Assembly: GCF_010365305.1 (NCBI RefSeq) | Contig: NZ_CP048279.1 | Coordinates: 558,001 to 622,000, forward strand | Length of the DNA stretch: 64,000 nt | DNA from: Staphylococcus sp. MI 10-1553 | Lineage (GTDB): Bacteria; Bacillota; Bacilli; Staphylococcales; Staphylococcaceae | Direction: 5' to 3' | Part shown: one piece after another, positions 18,093 through 27,727 of the stretch | Position numbering within the stretch: position 1 is the first letter of the stretch | Layout: every line of letters starts with the position of its first letter | Program-made: the position numbers and the translations under genes | Notes under the pieces: model-generated | Database searches by the model: none | What the model saw: only the letters and a program-made list of their open reading frames with translations | What the model was told of the DNA's origin: nothing

Positions 18093-18105
18093 TTCGTCCA
18101 TCTCC

Positions 18106-18183
18106 TTTTCTCACATTATAACGAAAAATATCACAAAAAACCAAAACGCAAACACTCAAAATACCACAAATAATGTGAGAAAA
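18106..18183. promoter_or_regulatory. Inverted 14-bp operator pair between fucR and fucI
   Basis: TTTTCTCACATTAT (18106-18119) and ATAATGTGAGAAAA (18170-18183) are exact reverse complements, 50 bases apart. Each reads ATAATGTGAGAAAA towards its own gene. One arm overlaps the fucR -10, the other ends 2 bases before the fucI -35. Centre-to-centre spacing of 64 bases is close to six helical turns, which would suit DNA looping by FucR (inference). Confidence 0.7.
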
Positions 18184-18185
18184 TC

Positions 18186-18214
18186 TTTACTTTATGTAAG
18201 CGTTATCATATAAT
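18186..18214 (+). promoter_or_regulatory. fuc operon promoter with embedded cre site
   Basis: A -35 TTTACT (18186-18191), 17-base spacer and -10 TATAAT (18209-18214). The spacer holds TGTAAGCGTTATCA (18195-18208), which fits the CcpA cre consensus TGWAARCGNTWNCW at every position. CcpA bound there would block RNA polymerase. Confidence 0.85.
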
Positions 18215-18255
18215 GATTTTGAAAGAGAGAGAAATCATTCATTAAAGGAGGGGTC

Positions 18256-20028
18256 ATGATGTTTACACAGTTACCTAAAATTGGGATTCGTCCAACGATT
18301 GATGGACGTCGAAAGGGAGTAAGAGAGTCGCTCGAGGCACAGACGATGGATATGGCGAAAGCCGTGGCACAATTGATTTCAGAGACTTTGAAATACCCAA
18401 ATGGCGAGGCCGTACAATGTGTGATTGCGGATACAACGATTGGGGGCGTGACTGAAGCCAATAAAGCAAAAGAAAAGTTTGAACAACATCAAGTGTGCGC
18501 AACGATCACTGTCACGCCTTGTTGGTGTTATGGTTCGGAAACGATGGATATGAACCACAATATCCCACATGCGATTTGGGGATTGAATGGGACTGAGCGT
18601 CCAGGTGCGGTTTATTTAGCGGCAGTCTTATCTGCACATGCACAAAAAGGCATTCCGGCATTTGGCATTTATGGTAAAGATGTTCAAGACGCAACGGATC
18701 GTCATATTCCTGAAGACGTCAAAGAAAAATTATTACTGTTTAGTAAAGCCGCACTCGCAAAAGGGCTTATGCAAGGTAAATCATACTTATCAATCGGTAG
18801 TGTATCGATGGGAATTGCAGGTTCGATGGTAGATGAAAGCTTCTTCCAACAGTATTTAGGCATGCGCAATGAATATGTCGATTCAACTGAATTAATTCGT
18901 CGTATGGAATTAGGTATCTATGATCACGAAGAGTATGAGCGCGCACTGACTTGGACGAAAGAAAAATGTCACTTTGGTAAAGATAACAACGCGCTAGAAA
19001 ATCAAATTAGCGATGAAGAAAAAGCAAAGCAAGTTGAATTTATTGTGAAGATGACATTGATCAGTCGTGACTTAATGGTAGGTAATCCGAAATTAGCTGA
19101 GCTCGGTTATGAAGAAGAAACGGAAGGTCATTTTGCGATTGCTGCAGGCTTCCAAGGTCAACGTCAATGGACGGATTTTTATCCGAATGGTGACTTTACT
19201 GAAACGATTTTGAACACGTCATTTGACTGGGATGGCACACGCACACCATACATTTTAGCGACTGAAAATGACACGCTCAATGGGGTATCGATGTTATTCA
19301 ACTATTTATTAACGAATACAGCCCAAATTTTTGCAGACGTGCGTACATATTGGAGTCCTGAAGCGGTTGAGCGCGTAACAGGTAAGCCATTAGAAGGTCG
19401 TGCGAAAGACGGTATTTTACATCTGATTAACTCAGGTTCAGCGACTTTAGATGGAACAGGCCAACAACGACGTGATGGTCAACCTGTGATGAAACCATAT
19501 TGGGAAATTACAAATGAAGAAGTGGAAGCATGTTTGAACGTGACGGAATTCAGACCAGCGACACAAGAATATTTCCGTGGAGGCGGCTTCTCGACAAACT
19601 TCTTAACAGAGGGCGATATGCCTTTAACGATGGTCCGTTTGAATCTCGTTGCAGGATTAGGTCCAGTGTTACAAATTGCGGAAGGTTATTCAGTGACATT
19701 AGATGAAGACATTCACCGTACTTTAGATGACCGTACGGATCCAACTTGGCCAACGACTTGGTTTGCGCCACGTTTAACAGGTCAAGGTGCTTTTAAATCT
19801 GTATATGATGTCATGAATCATTGGGGTGCGAATCACGGTGCCATCAGTTACGGTCATATCGGTTGCGAGTTGATTACATTAGCATCTATGTTAAGAATTC
19901 CAGTCAGCATGCATAATGTGGACGAATCAGACATTTTCAGACCACGTGTATGGCAACATTTTGGTACGGAATCATTGGAAAGTGCGGATTATCGTGCTTG
20001 TGCAACATATGGCCCAGTATATCGCTAG
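18256..20028 (+). CDS. fucI: L-fucose isomerase
   Basis: This 590-residue cytoplasmic isomerase converts L-fucose to L-fuculose, the first step of the pathway, with Mn2+. The sequence follows the E. coli enzyme closely from end to end: [20 protein letters not shown] at the N-terminus, [56 protein letters not shown], and [10 protein letters not shown] near the end. The metal-binding Glu/Asp region is in [22 protein letters not shown]. Full length (E. coli 591). AAAGGAGGGG lies just before the ATG at 18256 (a second ATG follows). It is the first gene of the operon; the stop is 11 bases from the next start. Confidence 0.97.
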   Translation: MMFTQLPKIGIRPTIDGRRKGVRESLEAQTMDMAKAVAQLISETLKYPNGEAVQCVIADTTIGGVTEANKAKEKFEQHQVCATITVTPCWCYGSETMDMNHNIPHAIWGLNGTERPGAVYLAAVLSAHAQKGIPAFGIYGKDVQDATDRHIPEDVKEKLLLFSKAALAKGLMQGKSYLSIGSVSMGIAGSMVDESFFQQYLGMRNEYVDSTELIRRMELGIYDHEEYERALTWTKEKCHFGKDNNALENQISDEEKAKQVEFIVKMTLISRDLMVGNPKLAELGYEEETEGHFAIAAGFQGQRQWTDFYPNGDFTETILNTSFDWDGTRTPYILATENDTLNGVSMLFNYLLTNTAQIFADVRTYWSPEAVERVTGKPLEGRAKDGILHLINSGSATLDGTGQQRRDGQPVMKPYWEITNEEVEACLNVTEFRPATQEYFRGGGFSTNFLTEGDMPLTMVRLNLVAGLGPVLQIAEGYSVTLDEDIHRTLDDRTDPTWPTTWFAPRLTGQGAFKSVYDVMNHWGANHGAISYGHIGCELITLASMLRIPVSMHNVDESDIFRPRVWQHFGTESLESADYRACATYGPVYR

Positions 20029-20039
20029 GTGGTGACTTT

Positions 20040-21449
20040 ATGAGCGAAACAAAGCATATTGCGATTGATTTTGGCGCAAGCTCAGGCAGAGTCATCTTAG
20101 GGACGTTTGACGGTCACAAAGTACAATTGGAAGAGGTGTACCGTTTTGCGAATACACCTGTTGAGATGAATGGCGTCTTGTATTGGGACTTTCCGAAGTT
20201 GTTTCAAGAAATCAAAAATGGATTAAAAGCGGTCAGTCGTATCACTACAGAAGTGGAAAGTTTAGCGATTGATACGTGGGGTGTCGACTTTGGTTATATT
20301 GATCGGAACGGTCATCTCTTGTTATTGCCTAAAAACTATCGCAATGAAACGAAATTAAAGTACCAAGAAGCTATCTACAACCGTTTATCAGAATTTGAAT
20401 TTTATAAAGAAACAGGCGTATTACCGAGTTCGATTAATTCATACGTGCAACTTTATGCAGACCTTCAAGAACATCCTTGGTTGAAAGATATAGTGGCACA
20501 TGTACTTTTTATGCCGGACTTGTTCAACTATTTCTTAACTCAACAAACGAATGTGAACTATGCGATTGCAAGTACAAGTGGTTTGTTGTCTACTGAACAG
20601 ACGTGGTCAACCAAAGTATTGGACACACTTGGCATTCCGCAACAGTGGTTTCAGCAAAGTGACATGACATTGCACACGATACTCGGTCCGTTGACACCCA
20701 CACTTGTGAAAGAGACGGGGTTAAAAGATTTGCAAGTGATTGCCTCAGCAGGCCATGATACGGCGGCGAGTATTTTAACAGTCGCATCAGATGCCATATT
20801 TATTTCGTGTGGGACTTGGTCAGTCATCGGAATTCAACTCGAAAGTCCGATTATTTCTGAAGCGGCGTATGAGCATCGGATAACGAATGAAGGAACGAGC
20901 GAAGGCTACATCAAATGCCTAAAAAATTTGAATGCGCTTTGGGTGTTACAAGAGCTACAACGCTACTGGTCAGAACAAGGCCATCAACATAGCTACAATG
21001 AAATCGTTAAAAGTGCAGTCACATGTAAAATTGATAGTTATATCGATGTAGAAGATTCCATTTTTCTGAAGCATGAAAATATGCATGAACTCATCCGACA
21101 ACACTTAATCGCGACAGGTCAACGTATTCCTGACCATGTAGGAGAGTGGACACGCGTCGTGATTCAAAGTATTGCATTAAATTATCAACGAACGATTTCA
21201 GCAATTGAGAAATTATCTGGTCGACATTACGACAAAGTACATATGGTCGGTGGCGGTATACAAAACCGATTGTTGTGTCAATTGACGGCTGATTTTACGA
21301 ATAAAGAAGTGATAACAGGGCCTATAGAAGCAAGTGCCATGGGGAATATTTTAAGTCAGTTGCTCACATTAAAACACATTGACAAATCAGCGGTTCAACA
21401 AGTGATTGATACATCAGTTGAATTAACCAGCTATCTACCAAACGAATAA
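20040..21449 (+). CDS. fucK: FGGY-family kinase (L-fuculokinase, RhaB-like)
   Basis: This 469-residue sugar kinase phosphorylates L-fuculose to L-fuculose 1-phosphate by context. It has the two actin-like domains of the FGGY family: AIDFGASSGRVILG at the N-terminus, SLAIDTWGVDFGYID, and the C-terminal ATP-site VHMVGGGIQNRLLCQ. In sequence it is closer to rhamnulokinase RhaB than to E. coli FucK, a substitution known in other fucose operons. The start is the ATG at 20040, after AGGTGGTG; a longer reading from 19950 runs inside fucI. Catalytic Asp is in SAGHDTAAS. Without context one would call it rhamnulokinase, but no rhamnose isomerase gene is present here. Confidence 0.88.
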   Translation: MSETKHIAIDFGASSGRVILGTFDGHKVQLEEVYRFANTPVEMNGVLYWDFPKLFQEIKNGLKAVSRITTEVESLAIDTWGVDFGYIDRNGHLLLLPKNYRNETKLKYQEAIYNRLSEFEFYKETGVLPSSINSYVQLYADLQEHPWLKDIVAHVLFMPDLFNYFLTQQTNVNYAIASTSGLLSTEQTWSTKVLDTLGIPQQWFQQSDMTLHTILGPLTPTLVKETGLKDLQVIASAGHDTAASILTVASDAIFISCGTWSVIGIQLESPIISEAAYEHRITNEGTSEGYIKCLKNLNALWVLQELQRYWSEQGHQHSYNEIVKSAVTCKIDSYIDVEDSIFLKHENMHELIRQHLIATGQRIPDHVGEWTRVVIQSIALNYQRTISAIEKLSGRHYDKVHMVGGGIQNRLLCQLTADFTNKEVITGPIEASAMGNILSQLLTLKHIDKSAVQQVIDTSVELTSYLPNE

Positions 21450-21464
21450 GAAGGGGGAGGTCAG

Positions 21465-22118
21465 ATGACTGAAAAAGAACAACAATTACGAGAGTTAATT
21501 TGTGACATAGGAAGAAATCTATTTAACAAAGATTACGTCGCAGCAAATGATGGCAATATTTCAGCACGTTTATCAGAAAATGAAATATTAGCTACACCCA
21601 CTGCGACAAGTAAGGGTTATTTGCGACCTGAAAATATTGTCAAATTGGATTTAGATGGCAATATTTTGGATAGCAAAGAGGGCGTTAAACCGTCTACAGA
21701 AGTGAAAATGCACTTGCGTTGTTATCAAAAAATGCCACAATGCCAAGGTGTTGTCCATGCGCATCCACCTTATGCGACAGCGTTTGCGATTAAAGGAGAA
21801 GTATTGAATAAGGCGACGATGCCTGAAGTTGTCATTGCAATGCCAGAAATTCCATTGGCGCATTATGGCTGTCCATCAACTGAAGAAGTACCGGATTCAA
21901 TTGAGCCATACTTCAATCAGAGAGAAGCGGTGTTACTAGAAAGTCACGGCGCAATTACATGGGGCAAAGATTTAATGTCCGCTTACTTGAATATGGAGCG
22001 TTTAGAGTATATCGCAAAATTAACGTACATTACGAGACAGCTTGATGGAGAACGTGAATTATCACAAGAAAGAATTGATGAATTAATTAAGTTGAGATCA
22101 TTTTATGGTATGGATTAA
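21465..22118 (+). CDS. fucA: L-fuculose-phosphate aldolase
   Basis: This 217-residue class II zinc aldolase splits L-fuculose 1-phosphate into dihydroxyacetone phosphate and L-lactaldehyde. Motifs are AANDGNISARL, the catalytic Glu in PSTEVKMHLR, two zinc His in VHAHPPYATAF and the third in ESHGAITWG. Length agrees with the E. coli enzyme (about 215). GGGGGAGG precedes the ATG by 5 bases. It could also act on rhamnulose 1-phosphate, but the upstream fucI sets the substrate. Confidence 0.93.
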   Translation: MTEKEQQLRELICDIGRNLFNKDYVAANDGNISARLSENEILATPTATSKGYLRPENIVKLDLDGNILDSKEGVKPSTEVKMHLRCYQKMPQCQGVVHAHPPYATAFAIKGEVLNKATMPEVVIAMPEIPLAHYGCPSTEEVPDSIEPYFNQREAVLLESHGAITWGKDLMSAYLNMERLEYIAKLTYITRQLDGERELSQERIDELIKLRSFYGMD

Positions 22119-22144
22119 AGGTTTAAAAAAGTGAGGAGATTAGT

Positions 22145-23506
22145 ATGTCAAAACAATCAGGGGCTAATTACAAAGCGTCAGTGAGGGAAAAACTAGCTTA
22201 CGGTTCAGGGGACGGTGCAACGGCATTTGCTGCTGTAATGGTAGGAAGTTTCTCTATGTATTATTTCACAGATGTCATTGGGATTTCAGCAGCGTTTTTA
22301 GGAAGTGTATTGTTTTTCACACGTATTTTTGATGCGATTACGAACATTTTGATGGGTTATGTGGTAGATAAAACGAGTACAAGATGGGGGAAAGCGCGTC
22401 CGTGGGTTTTATGGTCAGCAGTACCTTTAGCGATTTCAACAATACTTGTCTTTAGTATGCCGACCGGATGGAGTGATACTGCTCTCAATTGGTATGTTGT
22501 CATTATTTTGAACTTGTATTTCTTGATTTACACAACAAGTAACATTCCTTATGGTACGTTAGGTGCGTTAATTACACAAGATTCTAAAGAACGTAACAAC
22601 TTGAACTTATTCCGTATGATTTCATTCTTTGTAATGATGTTGATTATTTCAAATGTGACTATCCCTGCAGTTAATGCATTCGGTGGTGATGCTCGTGCAT
22701 GGCAATATGTTGCTATTATTTATGGTGTCTTACTTGTAGCTATCTTCATGTTTACATTTAAGTTTACGAAAGAACGTGTGACGCAAACGAAAAAAGATAG
22801 AGACATTAAGTTAATGAAATCATTCAAATTACTGATCACGAATAAATATTGGATTATGATTTTTGGCATTATGTTAATGTCTTGGATATTGCTCGGTATG
22901 ATGACAGGTACAAATGTTTACTATGCAGACTATATTTTAAAAGATGCAAGTGTAGTCGGTGCAATGTCACTTTTCTTTACTATTCCAATGTTAGCAGGCT
23001 TTTTCTGTATGCCATATCTTTTAAAGTTTTTTGACAGAAGACCATTGATTTTAATTGGTTTATTCTTAGTTGTCGTTGGTAGTGCGATGATGTTGATTAA
23101 AACAGATAGTTTACCTTTAGTGTATAGCGCTTCAATCTTAAGAGGTTTAGGTTTTGCGCCAATGATGGGTAGTGCTTATGCAATGTTAGCAGATACGATT
23201 GAATATGGTGAATGGAAACAAGGTATCCGTAATGAAGGTATGATTTATAGTGGTGGGACATTTAGTACAACATTAGCGGGTGGTCTTTCAGGTGCGATTA
23301 CAGGTTGGATTTTAGAATTCGGTGGTCATATTAGTGGTAAAGATCATGCACAACAACCAGAAAGTGTGTACACAGTGATTGAATTTATATTCATCCATTT
23401 ACCAATTATTTTAGCGGTGATCATTTTTATTATTATGTTGTTCTACAAACTCGATAAAATTTACCCACAAATTGTTAAAGATTTAGAGAGTCGTGTACGT
23501 AATTAA
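22145..23506 (+). CDS. GPH-family sugar:cation symporter (probable fucoside/fucose importer)
   Basis: This 453-residue inner-membrane transporter has about 12 membrane spans and belongs to the glycoside-pentoside-hexuronide:cation symporter family (MelB type). Typical features are EKLAYGSGDGATAF at the N-terminus, GYVVDKTSTRWGKARPWVLW in loop 2-3, and MLADTIEYGEWKQGIRNEGM in the second half. E. coli uses an unrelated MFS protein (FucP) for L-fucose. A GPH carrier next to a cytoplasmic fucosidase suggests that the true substrate may be a fucosylated oligosaccharide (inference). GAGGAG precedes the ATG; the gap from fucA is 26 bases. Confidence 0.85.
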   Translation: MSKQSGANYKASVREKLAYGSGDGATAFAAVMVGSFSMYYFTDVIGISAAFLGSVLFFTRIFDAITNILMGYVVDKTSTRWGKARPWVLWSAVPLAISTILVFSMPTGWSDTALNWYVVIILNLYFLIYTTSNIPYGTLGALITQDSKERNNLNLFRMISFFVMMLIISNVTIPAVNAFGGDARAWQYVAIIYGVLLVAIFMFTFKFTKERVTQTKKDRDIKLMKSFKLLITNKYWIMIFGIMLMSWILLGMMTGTNVYYADYILKDASVVGAMSLFFTIPMLAGFFCMPYLLKFFDRRPLILIGLFLVVVGSAMMLIKTDSLPLVYSASILRGLGFAPMMGSAYAMLADTIEYGEWKQGIRNEGMIYSGGTFSTTLAGGLSGAITGWILEFGGHISGKDHAQQPESVYTVIEFIFIHLPIILAVIIFIIMLFYKLDKIYPQIVKDLESRVRN

Positions 23507-23536
23507 AAATATAAAAACTGTGGAGGTACAATAAAC

Positions 23537-24901
23537 ATGTATTATACACCGAGTTGGGAATCATTAAAGCAACATCCATTACCGAAATGGTTTGATGATG
23601 CGAAGTTTGGTATTTTTATCCATTGGGGTCCTTATTCTGTGCCACATTGGGCGAATACAGAGGGCAAATTTGGAGAAATTGACCGTGATATGCATTTTAC
23701 ATTAAATCCTTATTCCGAATGGTATCAAAACACTTTACGTATTGCGGGAAGTCCAACTGCAGAATATCATGCGAAAACGTATGGTGAAGATTTTGAATAT
23801 GAGCAATTTGCAGATTTATGGAAAGCAGAAAAATGGAATCCTGAAGCATGGGCAACATTGTTCGAAAAAGCAGGTGCGAAATATGTCGTTTTAACTACAA
23901 TGCATCACGATGGGTTCAACTTATGGCCTAGTCGCTACAATCAAGATTACAGTGTTGCAACTAAAGGGCCGAAACGTGATTTAGTGGGTGAATTGACTGA
24001 TGCGGTACGTCAAAAAAACTTAAAAATGGGACACTATTATTCAGGTGGTTTGAACTGGCGCTTTACGTTTGAGCCGATTGTAACATTTGAAGATGTCAAA
24101 TATGTGCGTCCAATTACGTATGATTTTGCAGATTATGCGTATAAACAATTTGCTGAACTGATTGAAAAATACCAACCTGATATTTTATGGAATGACATCG
24201 GTTGGCCTGATAAAGGTTTAGAAGATGTGAAGCATTTATTTGCTTATTATTACAACAAAGTGCCTGAAGGTGTCGTAAATGATCGTTGGCATATTGAGAA
24301 AAATGCGCCGAACTGGAATCATCCACCAGAAAAGTTTGAAACATGGGAAGACTTTGATACGAAAGAGTATTCCAATAATCATCAAGCTGCTCAAAAGAAA
24401 TGGGAATATACGCGTGGTATGGGTTATTCTTTTGCTTTCAATAGTAATGAAGGTGAAGAAGAAACGATTTCAGAAGAAGAACTTGTCAGCCTACTCATTG
24501 AAGTGGTAAGTAAAAACGGCAACTTATTATTAAATGTCGGTCCGCGTCCAGATGGTACTATTCCTGAAATTCAAGTGGAACGTCTTCATCAACTTGGTGC
24601 ATGGTTAGAAATGAATGGCGAAGGGATTTACGAGACACGTCCAAGTGCACAACCTTCTATCAAATTAGACGAAGGCACAACAGTGTTCTTTACACAAAAA
24701 GAAGATGTGACATTCGCATTTTTAACAGGAGAAGTGACGCAAGAATCGACACTTGAGTTGGACGAATTACAAGAAGTTCATAAAGTAGAAACTTTAAACC
24801 CAGGTGATGATATTGAAACGGAAATCCATGGTACAACAGTTACGATTCGATTCAAGCAACAAGCAGATACAGTAGCACACGGTTTTAAATTGATACATTA
24901 A
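23537..24901 (+). CDS. Alpha-L-fucosidase, GH29, cytoplasmic
   Basis: This 454-residue GH29 glycosidase releases L-fucose from glycans. Motifs are KFGIFIHWGPYSVPHWANTE, KYVVLTTMHHDGFNLW, and the catalytic nucleophile region PDILWNDIGWP, in which the Asp is the expected nucleophile. The C-terminal region (from about residue 365) forms a beta-rich domain. There is no signal peptide, unlike many gut bacterial fucosidases, so it acts inside the cell on imported substrate. GGAGG lies 9 bases before the ATG. It is the fifth gene of the operon, which gives a source of fucose beyond free sugar. Confidence 0.93.
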   Translation: MYYTPSWESLKQHPLPKWFDDAKFGIFIHWGPYSVPHWANTEGKFGEIDRDMHFTLNPYSEWYQNTLRIAGSPTAEYHAKTYGEDFEYEQFADLWKAEKWNPEAWATLFEKAGAKYVVLTTMHHDGFNLWPSRYNQDYSVATKGPKRDLVGELTDAVRQKNLKMGHYYSGGLNWRFTFEPIVTFEDVKYVRPITYDFADYAYKQFAELIEKYQPDILWNDIGWPDKGLEDVKHLFAYYYNKVPEGVVNDRWHIEKNAPNWNHPPEKFETWEDFDTKEYSNNHQAAQKKWEYTRGMGYSFAFNSNEGEEETISEEELVSLLIEVVSKNGNLLLNVGPRPDGTIPEIQVERLHQLGAWLEMNGEGIYETRPSAQPSIKLDEGTTVFFTQKEDVTFAFLTGEVTQESTLELDELQEVHKVETLNPGDDIETEIHGTTVTIRFKQQADTVAHGFKLIH

Positions 24902-24932
24902 AAATGATGTTTGACTAAAGGGAGGTCATTGT

Positions 24933-26366
24933 ATGGTTGAGGTATTAAAAAACTATGTTAATGGTGAATTTTTAGAAGGTCATGCAGATGAAGTGATTGA
25001 TGTTGTGAATCCGTCGACTGAAGCAGTGATTGCGCAAGTGCCGACTGGTGATGTGGCTCTAGTACGTGAAGCGATTGAACATGCAGATGTGGCACAACAA
25101 ACTTGGGCGACGTTGCCTGCTGTTCAACGTGGTGTGTATTTACGTGAAATCGCAAAAGGTATTCGTGAACGTGCTGCAGAAATTACGCAAACGATTATTC
25201 AAGAAGGCGGTAAAGTACATGCGTTAGCGGAAACTGAAGTGTATTTTACTGCGGATTACTTAGATTATATGGCAGAGTGGGCACGTCGTTATGAAGGTGA
25301 AATTATTCAAAGTGATCGCCAAGATGAACATATTTTCTTATATAAGAAGCCGCTTGGTGTTACGACGGGGATTTTACCATGGAACTTTCCATTTTTCCTT
25401 ATTGCGCGTAAAATGGCCCCTGCTTTATTAACAGGAAATACGATTGTCATTAAGCCGTCTGTGGAAACGCCGATTAACGCTCAAATTTTTGCTGAAATTG
25501 TTCATGCATCTGGTTTACCGAAAGGGGTCTTCAACTTAATTAACGGTTCAGGGCGCGTACTCGGGGAAGAGTTAGCGAACAATGACAAAGTTGCGCTCGT
25601 GTCGTTAACAGGAAGTGAGCCTGCTGGTAAACAAGTGATGGCTTCTGCAAGCAAAACGTTAACGAAAGTCAATTTAGAGCTTGGCGGTAAAGCGCCTGCT
25701 ATTGTATTTGAAGATGCAGATTTAGATGCTGCTGTTGAAAATATCGTCGCATCTCGTATCATCAATACAGGTCAAGTGTGTAACTGTGCGGAACGTGTAT
25801 ATGTGCATGAAAATGTGAAAGCGGCATTTACAGAAAAGCTTGTTGAAAAAATGGCGTCTGTACAATACAGTGATCCGAACGTGCATCAAGACAGTGCAAT
25901 GGGACCATTAATCAGCAAAAAGGCACAAGTGAATGTACATCGTCTCGTCGAAGGTGCGATTGAAGCGGGAGGCAAACTTTTACTCGGTGGTGAATTACCT
26001 ACAGAAAAAGGTTATTATTATCCACCGACAGTTATTGATCAATGTACGAACGATATGGAGATTGTCCAAGAAGAAATTTTCGGTCCAGTTTTACCATTAA
26101 TTTCGTTCAAAACATTTGATGAAGTGATTGAAAAATCGAATGATACGAAATACGGTTTAACATCTTCTGTATATACGAAAGATTTACAAACTGCATTTAA
26201 AGCAGTTGACCGTCTTGAATTTGGTGAAACGTATATTAACCGTGAAAACTTCGAAGCGATGCAAGGTTTCCACGCTGGGGTGAAACATTCTGGTATTGGT
26301 GGCGCTGATGGCAAACACGGTTTAGAAGAATATTTACGTACACATATCGTCTACATGCAATTATAA
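24933..26366 (+). CDS. aldA: Lactaldehyde dehydrogenase
   Basis: This 477-residue NAD-dependent aldehyde dehydrogenase closely follows E. coli AldA: YEGEIIQSDR, TTGILPWNFPFFLIARKMAPAL, the Glu in NLELGGKAPAIV and the catalytic Cys in NTGQVCNCAERVYV. The end is also AldA-like (YINRENFEAMQGFHAG, SGIGGADGKHG). It oxidises L-lactaldehyde from FucA to L-lactate, and in E. coli also glycolaldehyde. GGGAGG precedes the ATG by 8 bases. It closes the operon, with the terminator 6 bases later. Use of this route implies aerobic disposal of lactaldehyde; no fucO reductase is seen. Confidence 0.94.
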   Translation: MVEVLKNYVNGEFLEGHADEVIDVVNPSTEAVIAQVPTGDVALVREAIEHADVAQQTWATLPAVQRGVYLREIAKGIRERAAEITQTIIQEGGKVHALAETEVYFTADYLDYMAEWARRYEGEIIQSDRQDEHIFLYKKPLGVTTGILPWNFPFFLIARKMAPALLTGNTIVIKPSVETPINAQIFAEIVHASGLPKGVFNLINGSGRVLGEELANNDKVALVSLTGSEPAGKQVMASASKTLTKVNLELGGKAPAIVFEDADLDAAVENIVASRIINTGQVCNCAERVYVHENVKAAFTEKLVEKMASVQYSDPNVHQDSAMGPLISKKAQVNVHRLVEGAIEAGGKLLLGGELPTEKGYYYPPTVIDQCTNDMEIVQEEIFGPVLPLISFKTFDEVIEKSNDTKYGLTSSVYTKDLQTAFKAVDRLEFGETYINRENFEAMQGFHAGVKHSGIGGADGKHGLEEYLRTHIVYMQL

Positions 26367-26372
26367 AAAAGC

Positions 26373-26406
26373 GAGGGCTGGGCGCATATGAAATGTCCCA
26401 GTCCTC
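26373..26406 (+). terminator. Terminator of the fuc operon
   Basis: GAGGGCTGGG and CCCAGTCCTC pair with one mismatch. The same GGCTGGG...CCC-type stem occurs at 31984 and is common as a terminator in staphylococci. Confidence 0.8.
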
Positions 26407-26518
26407 TTCCTACGATTTGTCAAGAGTTCAATAAGTGAAATTGACATTACTGAACTAGACCGTCCAATTTTTACTTTTTTGAATAAGGTGTTATGATGTA
26501 TATGATTATGTGGTTTCG

Positions 26519-27727
26519 TTAGTGTGGTGCTTTCTGATAATCATATAATTTATCATTGACTATCAAGTAGTGAATGGTCTTTAATAAGCGATTGATACTC
26601 GCTATTACGGCAGTCTTGTGGGGTTTCCCATGAGGCTGCTCTCTTAATTTATAATAATAATCCACAATATGGCTTTGATAATGATTTCTTCCCCTAAGCA
26701 TGTTCATAGTGATTAAATACAATAAACGCCTTGCTTTTTTATTTCCTCTTTTATTAATCGTATCTCGACTCTTTGAAGTTCCTGATTGGTAACGTTTAAT
26801 ATCAATGCCTACAAATGCATTCAGTTGTTTATTTGTTTTGAATTCTCTAATATCTCCAAGTTCCCCAATAAGCAATGTAGCTGTGAGTTCTCCGATGCCA
26901 GGAATTGAAATAATATTTTCAAACTCAGTTGTATTTTTAGCTAAATCAATCATTTCCTGATCAAATGCTTTCATTTCTTCTATCCCAATAAGCAGTTTGT
27001 CGCATAAGTATTGGACTTTTTGTAGGAGGAAAGAAGACTTGCGCACATTCGGAAAACTATTATTCTTTATTTCAATTAATTTTTTGGCATACTTGTGCGC
27101 TTTTTTAATTGAAATGCCTTTATCAGTTGAATGAAGTACTTTTTCCACCAATTCATCATGAGTCAAAATACTTACATAATCAGGATGAGGAAATGCTTTA
27201 GCTATATTTAATGCGATTTTTGAATATCTGTTAGTAAATAACTTTTCTAACCCTGGAAATGTTTGATGTAGTGTTTCGACTAACTCAACTTTGAGACAAT
27301 TTTGGTTGATCTCCATTTCTAAGTGAAAGCGCGCACGTTCTCTCAGTTCAAAGTAGATCTCTTCAGGATGACGTTGTACCTTTGAATCTTTCATTCTAAA
27401 GGCAAGAAGTGCGAGTTTATGTGCGTCTGACTTATCTGTTTTCCATGATCTTAACGAATTTGTTTTAAACTTGGCTTCTAGGGGGTTCATTTCTAAGTAA
27501 TTTATTTTGTGAATTTCACAAAAGTGTTTCATACCTCTTGAATAAACACCTGTTGATTCAAAGAGGATAAACAGGGAATCAAGATGCTTGATATCATTTT
27601 TAAGATAACGATAGCCATTTTGATTATTTTGAATGACCAATTCTTTAACCAAAACTTCATCCTTATAATGTGCGACCACACTTTCTGACTTACTGATATC
27701 AATACCAAAACAGTTAATAAAAATCAT
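26519..27727 (-). CDS. IS110-family DEDD transposase
   Basis: This 402-residue transposase has an N-terminal RuvC-like DEDD domain (Asp in FGIDISKSE, Glu in LFESTG, two Asp in KTDKSDAHK) and a C-terminal Tnp20 domain with the catalytic Ser in YQSGTSKSR. IPGIGELTATLLIGELGD is the helix-hairpin-helix typical of the family. The frame is intact, so the element may be active. IS110 enzymes are guided by a bridge RNA encoded in the non-coding end of the element, here expected upstream of the start codon (27728 to about 27905). The GC content is a little lower than in the fuc operon. Confidence 0.93.
   Translation of the reverse strand: MIFINCFGIDISKSESVVAHYKDEVLVKELVIQNNQNGYRYLKNDIKHLDSLFILFESTGVYSRGMKHFCEIHKINYLEMNPLEAKFKTNSLRSWKTDKSDAHKLALLAFRMKDSKVQRHPEEIYFELRERARFHLEMEINQNCLKVELVETLHQTFPGLEKLFTNRYSKIALNIAKAFPHPDYVSILTHDELVEKVLHSTDKGISIKKAHKYAKKLIEIKNNSFPNVRKSSFLLQKVQYLCDKLLIGIEEMKAFDQEMIDLAKNTTEFENIISIPGIGELTATLLIGELGDIREFKTNKQLNAFVGIDIKRYQSGTSKSRDTINKRGNKKARRLLYLITMNMLRGRNHYQSHIVDYYYKLREQPHGKPHKTAVIASINRLLKTIHYLIVNDKLYDYQKAPH

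Noticed and set aside
20040..21449. Rhamnulokinase (rhaB) as the primary name
   Set aside because: The sequence is RhaB-like, but the operon has fucI, fucA and a fucosidase and no rhaA, so fuculokinase is the better call.
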